64,000 nucleotides of DNA from an uncultured Erythrobacter sp. (GTDB lineage Bacteria > Pseudomonadota > Alphaproteobacteria > Sphingomonadales > Sphingomonadaceae). This document shows positions 39,270 through 47,293 of the stretch, in pieces. The translations under genes were made by a program, and so were the position numbers. Numbering within the stretch: position 1 is the stretch's first letter; each line of letters begins with the position of its first letter. Location of the stretch: NCBI GenBank assembly GCA_947495695.1, contig CANLZP010000001.1, positions 889,069-953,068 of the forward strand. Reading direction: 5' to 3'. A model generated the notes under the pieces. The model did not search any database. It was not told the DNA's origin and saw nothing but the letters and a program-made list of their open reading frames with translations.

Positions 39270-40502
39270 TTACGCGCTGAGCGCTTCTTGATGCCCCGCT
39301 TCGATCAGTTCGACGCGGTTGCGCCCGGCACGCTTGGCGCTGTAAAGCGCGGCATCGGCCATCTCGATGATGTCTTCCAAGGTCAGATCAATCGTCACCG
39401 GCACCACGGCGACACCCACGCTGGTTGTCACCAGAGGCGCATCTTGCGTGCGGCCCGGCAAATCCAAAATCGCTTGTCGTAAATTCTCGGCCAGATTGTG
39501 CGCATGGCGAACGCTTTTCACCCGTACGGCGCCGATAAATTCTTCGCCGCCATAGCGCGCCACCAACCCGGTGTTTTCAGCAAAGACCTTGCGCAAGGTG
39601 CCGCCCACTGTCCGCAAACAATGGTCGCCCGCCTGATGACCGTGGCGATCGTTGAATGCCTTGAACTGGTCCAGATCGATCATCATCAAAGCCATTAATC
39701 CAGTGTCGGCAGGTTTGACCGTCCTGCCACCTTCCTTGAAGGCCCGCTCGAAATAACGGCGGTTGTGCATGCCGGTCAGCGAGTCTCTTTCTGACAGTTC
39801 GCGCAGCATCCGGTTGGCTTCCACCAATTCTTCCGATGCCAATCGGTGGCGCGTGGCGAGCAGGAAGTTGCGCTGGCGCAGCAATTCAGAACGATAAGCC
39901 ACCGGCATTGTGGCTGCCAAGACCAAAATCAGCGTGGTCAAAAAGTCCACTTGGCTGGCAAATTGCGCGAGCCCGTGCCCCAGTACGATGGCAATGACGG
40001 CAACAATATAGCTGGCATTATAGCCGATCATGCCGCGCATCGAATAGGGAATGATGACATTGCTGACCCCCAGCAACAGGGCCGTCGCCAGATAATATTG
40101 GGCAGCTGTTGTTGCGGGCAAATGGCTGGCCAGATGGATCAGCACCCCGGCGAAAGCGATCTGCGATACAGCCAGGCACCATGTCATCACCTTGACCCGC
40201 TGCAATTTGATCGAAAGCAGGCCCAGCAAAGTGACGGGCAGGATAAAGGTCGTGCGCAGCACAAATCCGTCCAGCGCGAGGGTCGGGCTTACCCAATAAT
40301 CGATGAATGTTGATGCAAGGCCAATCGCCAGCCCCAACAACAGCAGGAATTTCCCCTCGCGATACAGCCGCTCGCGCACATGGCTGTTGTAATCTTGCTG
40401 AACCTCTTTGGGCCAGGCAGACGAAGGCGCACCGGTCGCCACGATGCGATCGATCTTTGTCGCCTGACTTTCCAGCAGGTCGGTGTGAAGCAATGCTACC
40501 AT
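39270..40502 (-). CDS. Membrane-bound diguanylate cyclase (GGDEF)
   Basis: A 410-residue protein making cyclic di-GMP. Residues about 50-205 contain roughly six hydrophobic helices, a likely membrane sensor module of unnamed type. A coiled linker (LASEELVEANRMLRELSERD) leads into a GGDEF domain with SLTGMHNRRYFE, the metal-binding IDLDQFKAFND and an intact active site YGGEEF (318-322). The inhibitory site RXXD, expected at 309-312, reads ENTG, so product feedback at that site should be lost. The start chosen is ATG 40502; a GTG three codons earlier is possible. It sits between nrdA and nrdB on the opposite strand. Confidence 0.92.
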   Translation of the reverse strand: MVALLHTDLLESQATKIDRIVATGAPSSAWPKEVQQDYNSHVRERLYREGKFLLLLGLAIGLASTFIDYWVSPTLALDGFVLRTTFILPVTLLGLLSIKLQRVKVMTWCLAVSQIAFAGVLIHLASHLPATTAAQYYLATALLLGVSNVIIPYSMRGMIGYNASYIVAVIAIVLGHGLAQFASQVDFLTTLILVLAATMPVAYRSELLRQRNFLLATRHRLASEELVEANRMLRELSERDSLTGMHNRRYFERAFKEGGRTVKPADTGLMALMMIDLDQFKAFNDRHGHQAGDHCLRTVGGTLRKVFAENTGLVARYGGEEFIGAVRVKSVRHAHNLAENLRQAILDLPGRTQDAPLVTTSVGVAVVPVTIDLTLEDIIEMADAALYSAKRAGRNRVELIEAGHQEALSA

Positions 40503-40755
40503 TACTCGCACGTGATACTATGGCTTCTTTAACGACCCGTTATTGTTGAATTTAAAGCGTCTTAAGCATGCTGTCTGGCGCTGTGAGCGTGGCCGCATCA
40601 TTCGTTCCGAATGTGCAAATGTTAATCTGAATTTTTGCCGGCCAAGCGGCGAAATGTGTGACAATAATGCGCCCCTGCCGCTGCTGCTCCCACAATCTGC
40701 GCGGACTGTTGAAAATTCCGCACGCTTTTGCCGGTCTTATCCCCGCATTATCCCT

Positions 40756-40784
40756 TTGGCTTGCTATCGAATCACGGCTATGAT
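40756..40784 (+). promoter_or_regulatory. Probable nrdB promoter
   Basis: TTGGCT (40756-40761) and TATGAT (40779-40784) are separated by 17 bases, a good sigma-70-like pair, 43 bases before the nrdB ATG. The rest of the 324-base gap 40503-40826 shows no gene. No copy of the nrdA palindromes is present here, so nrdB may be controlled separately. Confidence 0.45.
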
Positions 40785-40826
40785 TCCCTATATTGGCAAT
40801 TCACGCTCATTCCGGAGAACCACAAG

Positions 40827-41882
40827 ATGTCGTTGCTCGAAGCCCGTAAGACCTACAAGCCCTTTGAATACCCTTGGGCTTATGAGTTTTGGAAACGGCA
40901 GCAGCAAATCCACTGGATGCCCGAGGAAGTTCCCTTGGGAGAGGACTGCCGTGACTGGGCCCAAAAGCTGACCGAGCATGAGCGTAATTTGCTCACCCAG
41001 ATCTTCCGTTTCTTCACTCAGGCCGATGTCGAGGTGCAGGATTGCTATCACGACAAATATGCCCGCGTGTTCAAGCCGACCGAGATCAAGATGATGCTCA
41101 CCGCCTTCTCCAATATGGAGACGGTGCACATCGCGGCCTATTCACACCTGCTCGACACCATCGGCATGCCCGAAAGCGAATATTCCGCCTTCCTCGAATA
41201 TGAAGAAATGGCGGACAAGCATTCTTACATGCAGCAATTCGGCGTGGATTCTGATGAAGACATCGCCCGCACGCTGGCCATGTTTGGCGGCTTTACCGAA
41301 GGCATGCAGCTGTTCGCCAGCTTTGCCATGCTGATGAACTTCCCGCGCTTCAACAAGATGAAGGGAATGGGGCAGATTGTCAGCTGGTCGGTCCGCGATG
41401 AAAGCCTGCACTGCGAAGGCATCATCCGCATGTTCCACGAATTTGTGCGCGAGCGCGATTGCTACACCAAGGCGGTGAAGGAAGACATCATCGACATCTG
41501 CCAGAAGTCGGTGCGGCTGGAAGATAACTTTATCGACCTGGCGTTCGAAATGGGTCCGGTGTCCGGCATGACGCCCAAGGAAATCAAGAAATACATCCGC
41601 TACATTGCGGATTGGCGCTTGGGCCAGTTGGGTCTGCAACCGATCTATATGATCGAAGATCACCCGCTGCCATGGCTCGCCCCGCTGCTCAACGGTGTTG
41701 AGCACGCCAACTTCTTCGAACAACGCGCGACCGAATATTCCAAGGGCGCGACCAAGGGCGACTGGAACACCGTGTGGTCCAGCTTTGACAAGCGCCAGAA
41801 GGCGAACGCCGCTAATGAAGAAGTGGCGGTCGACGAAGGTCCGGATATGTTCGAAGGCGAAGGCGCACAAGCGGCGGAGTGA
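40827..41882 (+). CDS. nrdB: Class Ia ribonucleoside-diphosphate reductase, small (beta) subunit
   Basis: The radical-generating subunit, 351 residues from ATG 40827 (CGGAGA upstream). The di-iron ligands are visible in TQADVEVQD (Asp or Glu), NMETVHIAAYSH (Glu, His and the radical Tyr seven residues after the Glu), FTEGMQLFASFAML and RDESLHCEGI. The spacing of ETVH to the Tyr matches E. coli NrdB Y122. No ATP cone is present at the N-terminus. The C-terminal tail DEGPDMFEGEGAQAAE is acidic, as expected for docking to NrdA. Confidence 0.96.
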   Translation: MSLLEARKTYKPFEYPWAYEFWKRQQQIHWMPEEVPLGEDCRDWAQKLTEHERNLLTQIFRFFTQADVEVQDCYHDKYARVFKPTEIKMMLTAFSNMETVHIAAYSHLLDTIGMPESEYSAFLEYEEMADKHSYMQQFGVDSDEDIARTLAMFGGFTEGMQLFASFAMLMNFPRFNKMKGMGQIVSWSVRDESLHCEGIIRMFHEFVRERDCYTKAVKEDIIDICQKSVRLEDNFIDLAFEMGPVSGMTPKEIKKYIRYIADWRLGQLGLQPIYMIEDHPLPWLAPLLNGVEHANFFEQRATEYSKGATKGDWNTVWSSFDKRQKANAANEEVAVDEGPDMFEGEGAQAAE

Positions 41883-41921
41883 GCGCCTGCTTTACGAAAC
41901 ATCAATGCTGATCTCTGTTGC

Positions 41922-42653
41922 ATGCCAATAACCGAAATTTCTGAAGAGCCGTTTAGCGAGAGTTTCCGCAATCTGCGCGAACTTAGTAAAAGCGATTGGG
42001 CACAGAGATACATCGGCTATCACGCCGCTCGTTGTGCCTTTGATGTGCGGTACTTGAACCAACAGCATCCCGGTTCAAAGGTACTCAATATTGGCGGAGC
42101 GCCCTATATCTTCGAAGCCGCAGCGGGGGCTACTGATCTTGCCGTGACGACTATCGATATCGATCCAGGGCGGCACCGAGCCGTTGTTGAGGCACTTGGA
42201 ATTGACATCAAAAGTGGTGATTTCGAGGATCCCGCCTTTCGCGAAGCTCTCGATCTGGAGCCCTATGACATAATCTGCATGTGCGAGATAATCGAGCATT
42301 TCCGGCTGGATCTGATTGGCCTTCTGCGGTCGCTAAAGACACGCAAGCGGGATGATGCCTTGCTTTATATCACGACACCGAATTTCTATTTCGCACCGAG
42401 ATTTGCCACTTTCTTAAGGCAAGGTCGAAGCGGGCCACGCCCGGTTGACGAGTGGCGCAAGCTGGAAGAACTTGGTCATATGGGCCACGTGCGTGAATAT
42501 TCGCGGGTCGAAATGGCAGAATTGTTCGAGTTTGTCGGTTTTTCGATAGAAGATTTCTTCTATCGAAACAGTCAGCCTTCGCATGGTTTTTTGGGCGAGG
42601 CGTCGCGAAAGCTTGATTGTCTCGCACAAGAGCTAGTTTTCGTGTTGCGCTAG
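41922..42653 (+). CDS. SAM-dependent methyltransferase
   Basis: A 243-residue class I methyltransferase. Motif I is KVLNIGGAPYIFEAAA, the acidic residue after strand 2 is in VTTIDIDPGRH, and motif post-I/II is YDIICMCEIIEHF followed by LLYITTPNFYF. C-terminal residues GHMGHVREYSRVEMAELFEFVGF match methyltransferases acting on small polar or sugar-like acceptors. The acceptor is unknown. The gene lies 39 bases after nrdB and has no clear ribosome site. Its GC content and codon choice look somewhat lower and more mixed than nrdB. Confidence 0.82.
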   Translation: MPITEISEEPFSESFRNLRELSKSDWAQRYIGYHAARCAFDVRYLNQQHPGSKVLNIGGAPYIFEAAAGATDLAVTTIDIDPGRHRAVVEALGIDIKSGDFEDPAFREALDLEPYDIICMCEIIEHFRLDLIGLLRSLKTRKRDDALLYITTPNFYFAPRFATFLRQGRSGPRPVDEWRKLEELGHMGHVREYSRVEMAELFEFVGFSIEDFFYRNSQPSHGFLGEASRKLDCLAQELVFVLR

Positions 42654-42739
42654 GAGCAGGTGAAAGAATTATCGAACCACGGTCCCTTAAGCGCGGGTAG
42701 AAATACAGCGTTCGGTGACTGAAGTTCTCGTCAATCAAG

Positions 42740-42944
42740 CGTGACTTGTGCTCCTCCATTCTTGTTTCCGGCCTTCGCTGGATTGACGGGACAGATGGGT
42801 TGGTCGTTTTTGGCGGTTTAATTAGCCTCAAGCGCCGGCGTTCGCGTCCGCTCACTTGGCTTTCCTCCGTCGCTTCGCTCCTCCGGGCGGGCGGTCGCCC
42901 TTGCGGCTCGCTGGTCGCTCGCCGAACCATTCCAAGCTAATAGC
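42740..42944. other. GC-rich gene-free stretch, probable intergenic repeat
   Basis: The 291-base gap 42654-42944 has no supported gene. From about 42740 it becomes rich in CGCTCCTCC, GGGCGG and CGCTCGC words, with local inverted pairs such as GGGCGG and CCGCCC-like segments (GGGCGGGCGGTCGCCC at 42888-42903). Translation on either strand gives the Arg/Ser/Pro-rich products typical of non-coding repeat DNA that recurs between genes in sphingomonad genomes. Only one copy is in this window, so repeat status is inference. Confidence 0.35.
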
Positions 42945-43511
42945 TTAGCGCCAACGCCCCTTCGGCGCAGCATAGCTATCGATCCGGCGCTTGAGTTTCT
43001 CGTGCCAGCCGACATTTACCGCCCAAAGGCGTGGGTAGAAATAGAGTTGGCTGTAATCCAGCTTCTCATCGATCCAACGCGCCAGGATTTGCCAATCCCC
43101 TTCATTCTGATGCGCATCCCAGAACGCTGGAATGGCGATGCAGGCCATCGCCCCCATACGCCCATCGGCATCGCACCTGTCCCAGATGTGTGCGCCATAA
43201 TTCTTCTCGTTCGAGGCGCAATTGTAGCCCGCTTTACCCTCGGCTTGCAGCCTGTTGCCGAGCGCATTGACCTCACAACTGCGATAAGCGCTGCGGATTG
43301 TGATCCTGCCCCAGCGCTCCTGAATTGGCTCCAACAATTCCTCGCACAGCTTGGTACCCGCTGCGATGGCAAGGTCGGGATCGTCCGGAACATTTGTCAG
43401 GCCATGGAATTGGGCGATCTCGGAATGCAACATATCGCGCATGAAGAAATGCTTGGAAAGCCGGACCCGGCCCAGCCTGTCCAAAGCGTCAACGGAGGTG
43501 GGTTTTCGCAT
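42945..43511 (-). CDS. Hypothetical protein resembling M15-type peptidases
   Basis: A 188-residue cytosolic-looking protein with no signal peptide. The N-terminal LSKHFFMRDMLHSEIAQFHGL, ITIRSAYRSCEVN and the later YGAHIWDRCD resemble the fold of M15 (D-Ala-D-Ala carboxypeptidase-like) and Hedgehog-type proteins, where His and Asp of the last block bind zinc. The third ligand is not obvious, so activity is uncertain. The rest is rich in Trp and Tyr (DWQILARWIDEKLDYSQLYF). It may derive from a phage-type endolysin family, but no phage genes are near. Confidence 0.6.
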   Translation of the reverse strand: MRKPTSVDALDRLGRVRLSKHFFMRDMLHSEIAQFHGLTNVPDDPDLAIAAGTKLCEELLEPIQERWGRITIRSAYRSCEVNALGNRLQAEGKAGYNCASNEKNYGAHIWDRCDADGRMGAMACIAIPAFWDAHQNEGDWQILARWIDEKLDYSQLYFYPRLWAVNVGWHEKLKRRIDSYAAPKGRWR

Positions 43512-43654
43512 CTTGGAAAACTAGCGTGACTTACGCCTCGCCCGCAAGCCACTGGCCTTGATCATTTTCACCCAAACTTGATCCACATCAAAGCATCCGC
43601 CGCGCACGTGCTGCATCGTTGCCTCGACAACAACGCAACCAAAAAGGCTCATCC

Positions 43655-43909
43655 ATGTCGCAACACACTCCGCACGAACTGACCACAATATTCGCCCGCG
43701 ATCGCGATCTGGTCAGTCAGTTAAAGCAGAATGATCCGCATTATGCGCGGCTGGCAGAGGAATATCACGAGGTGAACCGGCAGGTGCACCGGATCGAGAG
43801 CGAAACCGAGGCCGCCAGCGACGAGCGCATAGAAGAGCTCAAGCGCAAGCGGCTCGGCCTGCTCGACGAAATTACGGCGATTGTGACCAAGGCGCGCGCA
43901 GCGGCTTAG
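43655..43909 (+). CDS. YdcH-family (DUF465) small protein
   Basis: An 84-residue all-helical protein from ATG 43655. It has the DUF465 pattern: LKQNDPHYARLAEEYHEVNRQVHRIE, then EELKRKRLGLLDEI, predicted as a helical hairpin or coiled coil. These short proteins are widespread in proteobacteria and their function is unknown. It is convergent with the next gene, with a shared hairpin between. Confidence 0.88.
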   Translation: MSQHTPHELTTIFARDRDLVSQLKQNDPHYARLAEEYHEVNRQVHRIESETEAASDERIEELKRKRLGLLDEITAIVTKARAAA

Positions 43910-43919
43910 TCAGATGGCC

Positions 43920-43948
43920 CCCCAGACCACCCAGCAGGCGGTCTGGGG
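43920..43948. terminator. Hairpin between convergent genes, possible bidirectional terminator
   Basis: A perfect 9-base stem CCCCAGACC/GGTCTGGGG with an 11-base loop lies between the stops at 43909 and 43956. There is no strong T-tract on either side, so the call rests on the stem and its place between convergent genes. Confidence 0.6.
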
Positions 43949-43955
43949 CAAGGTC

Positions 43956-44813
43956 TTAGCGGCGCTTTTTCTCGCCATAGACGCCTGACTTCTTCTCGGC
44001 CCATTCGGCAAAGTCGAGCGAATACGCGGTGCGCAATTCTTCCTTGGCGGTGTCCACCATGCTCTCTTCCTTGGGCGGGAAGTGCTCCAGCGGGTTCTTC
44101 ACCTGGCCCTTGCCATTGAGCACCCGTTTGTCGCCGTCATATTTGTTGAACACCCAGCCGGTGAACAGGTTCGATCCGTACATCATCGCCTTGTGATAGA
44201 AGATATGCGTGGTGATCAGTTCGGCATAGCACGGGTTGGTGCTGTCCGTGATGCGCTCGCCGTTCTTGATCTTTTTGTTCAGCGCCTTGGTCTCGGCCTT
44301 CAGCTCGGGATTGTCCTTCAGATCTTCGTTCCACGGCGTGGGCTTGTGAAAGATCACCTCATATTCGTCGGGCGAAAGCTTCAGCTTCTCAAGATAGCCA
44401 AGCTTTTCCAGCTCCTGAATTTGTACTTCCGGCCCCAGATACTCGCGCATCAGATCCTTGATCGTGGTGACTTTGCCCTTGTTGGCGCTTTGGTCTGCCA
44501 GCACCCCAACAACGCCAAACCCGCTAAGCAGGCCCATCTTGATCCCGAGATAGTTTTCGGTCGGCCAGACATGCAATTCGCACGGTTTTGGCTCGGCGGC
44601 GGGTTCGGTGATGGCTTCAGCCACCGCATCTTCAATCATGGCCGCTTCAGCTGCCGGCTCGGCCATTGCGGCCTCCGCTGCTTCTTCAACCGCGACTGCT
44701 TCGGCTTCAATTGCCTCGGCTGCATCTTCAACGGGTGTTTCCTCTTGCGCCAGTGCTGGTCCGGCCAAACATAGGGCGACAGCCGTGCATGCGGTGGTTG
44801 TGTATTTTTTCAT
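43956..44813 (-). CDS. Exported hypothetical protein with acidic Ala/Glu-rich linker
   Basis: A 285-residue protein from ATG 44813, with GAGGG upstream. A Sec signal peptide (KKYTTTACTAVALCLAGPALAQ) is followed by about 50 residues of Glu/Ala low complexity. A folded part then begins at PCELHVWPTENYLGIKMG. It includes GLLSGFGVVGVLADQSANKG, a region with HKPTPWNEDLKDNPELK and STNPCYAELITTHIFYHK; the two mature Cys might pair. I recognise no domain. The folded region looks conserved rather than random, probably a periplasmic or surface protein confined to this group. Confidence 0.75.
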   Translation of the reverse strand: MKKYTTTACTAVALCLAGPALAQEETPVEDAAEAIEAEAVAVEEAAEAAMAEPAAEAAMIEDAVAEAITEPAAEPKPCELHVWPTENYLGIKMGLLSGFGVVGVLADQSANKGKVTTIKDLMREYLGPEVQIQELEKLGYLEKLKLSPDEYEVIFHKPTPWNEDLKDNPELKAETKALNKKIKNGERITDSTNPCYAELITTHIFYHKAMMYGSNLFTGWVFNKYDGDKRVLNGKGQVKNPLEHFPPKEESMVDTAKEELRTAYSLDFAEWAEKKSGVYGEKKRR

Positions 44814-45029
44814 AATGTCCCTCGACCCCAATCAACTTCTGCGATGAATTGGCCTTCTTCAAAGCATAAATGCGTGGCTGCAAGCAAATGAAAAGAAGTG
44901 GTTTTCAGACATTTTTCCATTCATGGTGAAGGAACGTGCTGGCCCGATTGGCGCCAAGGTTTGGCCATTGACCTTTGGTCCCGTGCGTGGCTGGATGCTG
45001 GGCAACATTTCTTGCAAAAGGGCTCCGCT

Positions 45030-45584
45030 ATGAAAACGCTCCTCACCGCATCTGTCACAACCAGTATTGCAGCATTGCTGCTGGCCACGCCGGCATGGGC
45101 AGGCGATCATAAGACCGCTGCGGCCGAGGCTGAGGAATCCGCGCCGGTCACATCCGACATCACTCTGCCAGCCGACGGTGAGTGGAAGCATAGTTTTGAC
45201 GCCTATGAGTCCAAACCCGGCAAGCCCAATGGCGCATTCAGGCGGGCGCTGGCGTTTCACCGCGCGATGGAGAAAGAGGGCATTGCCGCCGATCAGGTAA
45301 AGACCGCCATCGTGGTGCATGGCCCGGCTGTGTTCGATGTGGTCAAGGATGCGCGTTATGGCGCCAAATACCAGGACGAGGACGGCGCGCCGCTGCGCAA
45401 TCAGAACTATAATGATGTGGCTGAATTGATCGCGCGCGGGGCCGAGATATGGGTATGCGGCGTTGCTGCGGCCTATCACAAGGTGGGCAATGCAGACCTG
45501 CTGGAGGGCGTCAAAATGGCTCCCAGCGGCACCGTTGCCCACGCCGAGTTGCAGCGCCGCGGCTATACAATCAACGCATATTGA
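45030..45584 (+). CDS. Exported DsrE-family protein
   Basis: A 184-residue protein from ATG 45030 with a Sec signal peptide ending at AWAGD. The mature part carries the DsrE/DsrF-like fold: AFRRALAFHRAMEKEGIAADQVKTAIVVHGPAVFDVV, then EIWVCGVAAAYHKVGNADLLEG with the conserved cysteine. Cytoplasmic DsrE/TusD proteins move sulfur in persulfide form; the exported variants have unknown roles. It stands alone, convergent with a DUF4870-like gene 18 bases away. Confidence 0.82.
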   Translation: MKTLLTASVTTSIAALLLATPAWAGDHKTAAAEAEESAPVTSDITLPADGEWKHSFDAYESKPGKPNGAFRRALAFHRAMEKEGIAADQVKTAIVVHGPAVFDVVKDARYGAKYQDEDGAPLRNQNYNDVAELIARGAEIWVCGVAAAYHKVGNADLLEGVKMAPSGTVAHAELQRRGYTINAY

Positions 45585-45602
45585 ACAGGCTTAGACGCCC
45601 AA

Positions 45603-45989
45603 TCAGAACAACAGCGTCTCGGGGTCGGGCATGGGCTCTTGGCGCTGGGCCTTGACCAGGCTGAGCACGCTGCGCACGCCCATCCAGATCGCAATCAGCG
45701 GGAATATGAAGATACCGATCACCACAAAGCTCAGCACCATTGCAATCAGGCTGGCGACCAGCCCGATCCAGAATGTGCGGATCAGATAGGTGTAGTGCGA
45801 TTGCAACCAGGCCTCTTGCTGCTCACCCTTCCAGATATAGGCCAGCACCACCCCGACCAGGCCGGTAATGCCGGTCACAAATGCGCCGAGATAGAGCAAG
45901 CTGATGATGCTCGGTCGGTTCATGTCAAATCCGCCATTGTTAGCTGGCGGACCAGCGTTGTTTTGCGTTGGCGTGTTGTCGGTGCTCAT
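45603..45989 (-). CDS. DUF4870/Tic20-like membrane protein
   Basis: A 128-residue protein from ATG 45989 (GGGAGA upstream). An Asn/Pro-rich tail leads to three hydrophobic segments (about residues 27-52, 71-92 and 93-112). The block EAWLQSHYTYLIRTFWIGLV between the first and second is the recognisable signature of the DUF4870 family. Function is unknown. It is a single gene. Confidence 0.82.
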   Translation of the reverse strand: MSTDNTPTQNNAGPPANNGGFDMNRPSIISLLYLGAFVTGITGLVGVVLAYIWKGEQQEAWLQSHYTYLIRTFWIGLVASLIAMVLSFVVIGIFIFPLIAIWMGVRSVLSLVKAQRQEPMPDPETLLF

Positions 45990-46061
45990 AGAAATTCTCC
46001 CTGATTGATCCAGATCATACAGCGTGGCGGTATGATCGCAAATTCCGGTTAGACTGGCGCT

Positions 46062-46604
46062 CTATCCGCACCAATCGCGCGATTCCCATGGGCCATCGCC
46101 TTCGGCCAATTTCGCATCGATCATCACCTCGGCCAGTTCTTCGACAGAGCCATCCGGCAGTACGCGGCGCACGCTGCGCAATTCGCGCCCGTATTTGTCA
46201 TAATTGGGTTCTGCGCCGCCGCTCCATTCAAAGACCCCGGCGTTCAACCAGTCTCGTAAGGCCAATTGCGCAAGGCGGGCCTGCGCGCTTTCAGCAGGAC
46301 AAGCACCGTCCATCTCGGGCGTGTCAAAACCGGTCAGGCGGATGCGGCGAGCTTGATTGCCATAGCCCAGCGTAACGGTATCCCCATCGCTGACACAGGC
46401 ATGAGGCCGCCCACGCTCTCCGCAGACGCCGAATGACTGGCCCATTGTGACCCATTCTCCCGGGCGTTCTGACGTTCGGGTCAGCCACCAAACTCCCGCC
46501 AACAGCAGCACAAAAATAGGCGTGCGCCACCATGACCACCATTGGCGCAGGCTCCCGCCTTTGCCGGATCGCTGGTAATTGTACCGGGCTCGCCTCTTGC
46601 TCAT
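46062..46604 (-). CDS. Membrane-anchored thermonuclease-like (SNase) protein
   Basis: A 180-residue protein from ATG 46604 with one N-terminal membrane segment (TPIFVLLLAGVWWL, about residues 29-42), so the nuclease domain should face the periplasm. The SNase fold shows VSDGDTVTLGYGNQARRIRLTGFDTPE, with the Asp, Arg and Asp/Glu ligands, then YDKYGRELRSV with the second Arg. The last residues WESRDWCG and two further cysteines may form a disulfide. It probably degrades nucleic acid outside the cytoplasm. The SSR-rich tail after KRRARYN is basic. Confidence 0.85.
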   Translation of the reverse strand: MSKRRARYNYQRSGKGGSLRQWWSWWRTPIFVLLLAGVWWLTRTSERPGEWVTMGQSFGVCGERGRPHACVSDGDTVTLGYGNQARRIRLTGFDTPEMDGACPAESAQARLAQLALRDWLNAGVFEWSGGAEPNYDKYGRELRSVRRVLPDGSVEELAEVMIDAKLAEGDGPWESRDWCG

Positions 46605-46680
46605 GGTCAATACCTAGCCGACATTTGGCCGGTCAAACAATGGCAGTTGGGCACGCTGCGTTGGACGGTCAACATAAACA

Positions 46681-46714
46681 AAACGGGCCGCTGGATTGCT
46701 CCAACAGCCCGTTT
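46681..46714 (-). terminator. Intrinsic terminator of the DUF2282 gene
   Basis: An 8-base stem AAACGGGC/GCCCGTTT with an inner TGGA/TCCA pairing, followed on the minus strand by TTTTGTTT. It lies 33 bases after the stop of the bufferin-like gene, which points to a single-gene transcript. Confidence 0.75.
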
Positions 46715-46747
46715 GCTTGGTTCGAATGAACCGAATTTCTAGATGGC

Positions 46748-47080
46748 TTAGGCTTCGATTGGCTCTAGCGAACCGGTGCCATTTGGCGTTTCGATGCCTT
46801 CGCATGTTCCTTCGTCGACATAGGTCCATGCATTGCCCTGATAATCGACCACAGATGTGCCGGCGCAGCTGGTGCCTGGACCTGCTGCACAATCATTCTT
46901 GCCAGCCAGAGACACGCCATAGCATTTCTCTTTTTCACCATCGCTTGCATCGGCCAGCGCTTCTGCTTCGGTGGTGGCTGCTTCGCCTTCAGCAGGAGCT
47001 TCGGCGCCCGAACAACCAGCTGTTGCTAGTCCGGCGGCGATGGCAACTGCAAAGCCGCCCTTAAAAGTAATCGATGTCAT
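46748..47080 (-). CDS. DUF2282 / BufA1-type bufferin-like lipoprotein
   Basis: A 110-residue secreted precursor. The signal ends in a lipobox-like TAGC (Cys 23), then an acidic linker to about residue 50. The DUF2282 core follows: [38 protein letters not shown], with cysteines at 53, 64, 72 and 93. In Caulobacter, proteins of this family (bufferins) are modified on cysteines by a DUF692 MNIO enzyme (BufB) with BufC and bind copper. Neither enzyme is in this window, and the gene has its own terminator and a long upstream inverted repeat. GGAG stands 8 bases before the ATG. Family membership is clear; modification and metal binding are inference. Confidence 0.85.
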   Translation of the reverse strand: MTSITFKGGFAVAIAAGLATAGCSGAEAPAEGEAATTEAEALADASDGEKEKCYGVSLAGKNDCAAGPGTSCAGTSVVDYQGNAWTYVDEGTCEGIETPNGTGSLEPIEA

Positions 47081-47135
47081 CCAATATTCTCCGTTGTAAG
47101 ATACATTGATGCGCTCGTTTCAGCGCTCTTTGGCT

Positions 47136-47172
47136 CCTGACCAAGTTCAGACTAGCACATCTTTTGGTCAGG
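47136..47172. promoter_or_regulatory. Inverted repeat upstream of the DUF2282 gene
   Basis: A perfect 9-base inverted repeat, CCTGACCAA at 47136-47144 and TTGGTCAGG at 47164-47172, with 19 bases between. It lies 56-92 bases before the DUF2282 start. It could be a two-site operator (centres 28 bases apart) or a hairpin in the leader RNA. Confidence 0.5.
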
Positions 47173-47293
47173 TATAGCCGCGATGTTGAAAACCGATCTG
47201 TCCTGCCAACGCGATTGCGATGCTTGCCGTGAGAGATGGATCGTGCAACGCAATCGGTGGTCGTCGGATGGGATCGAATGAGGGGCTTAATTG

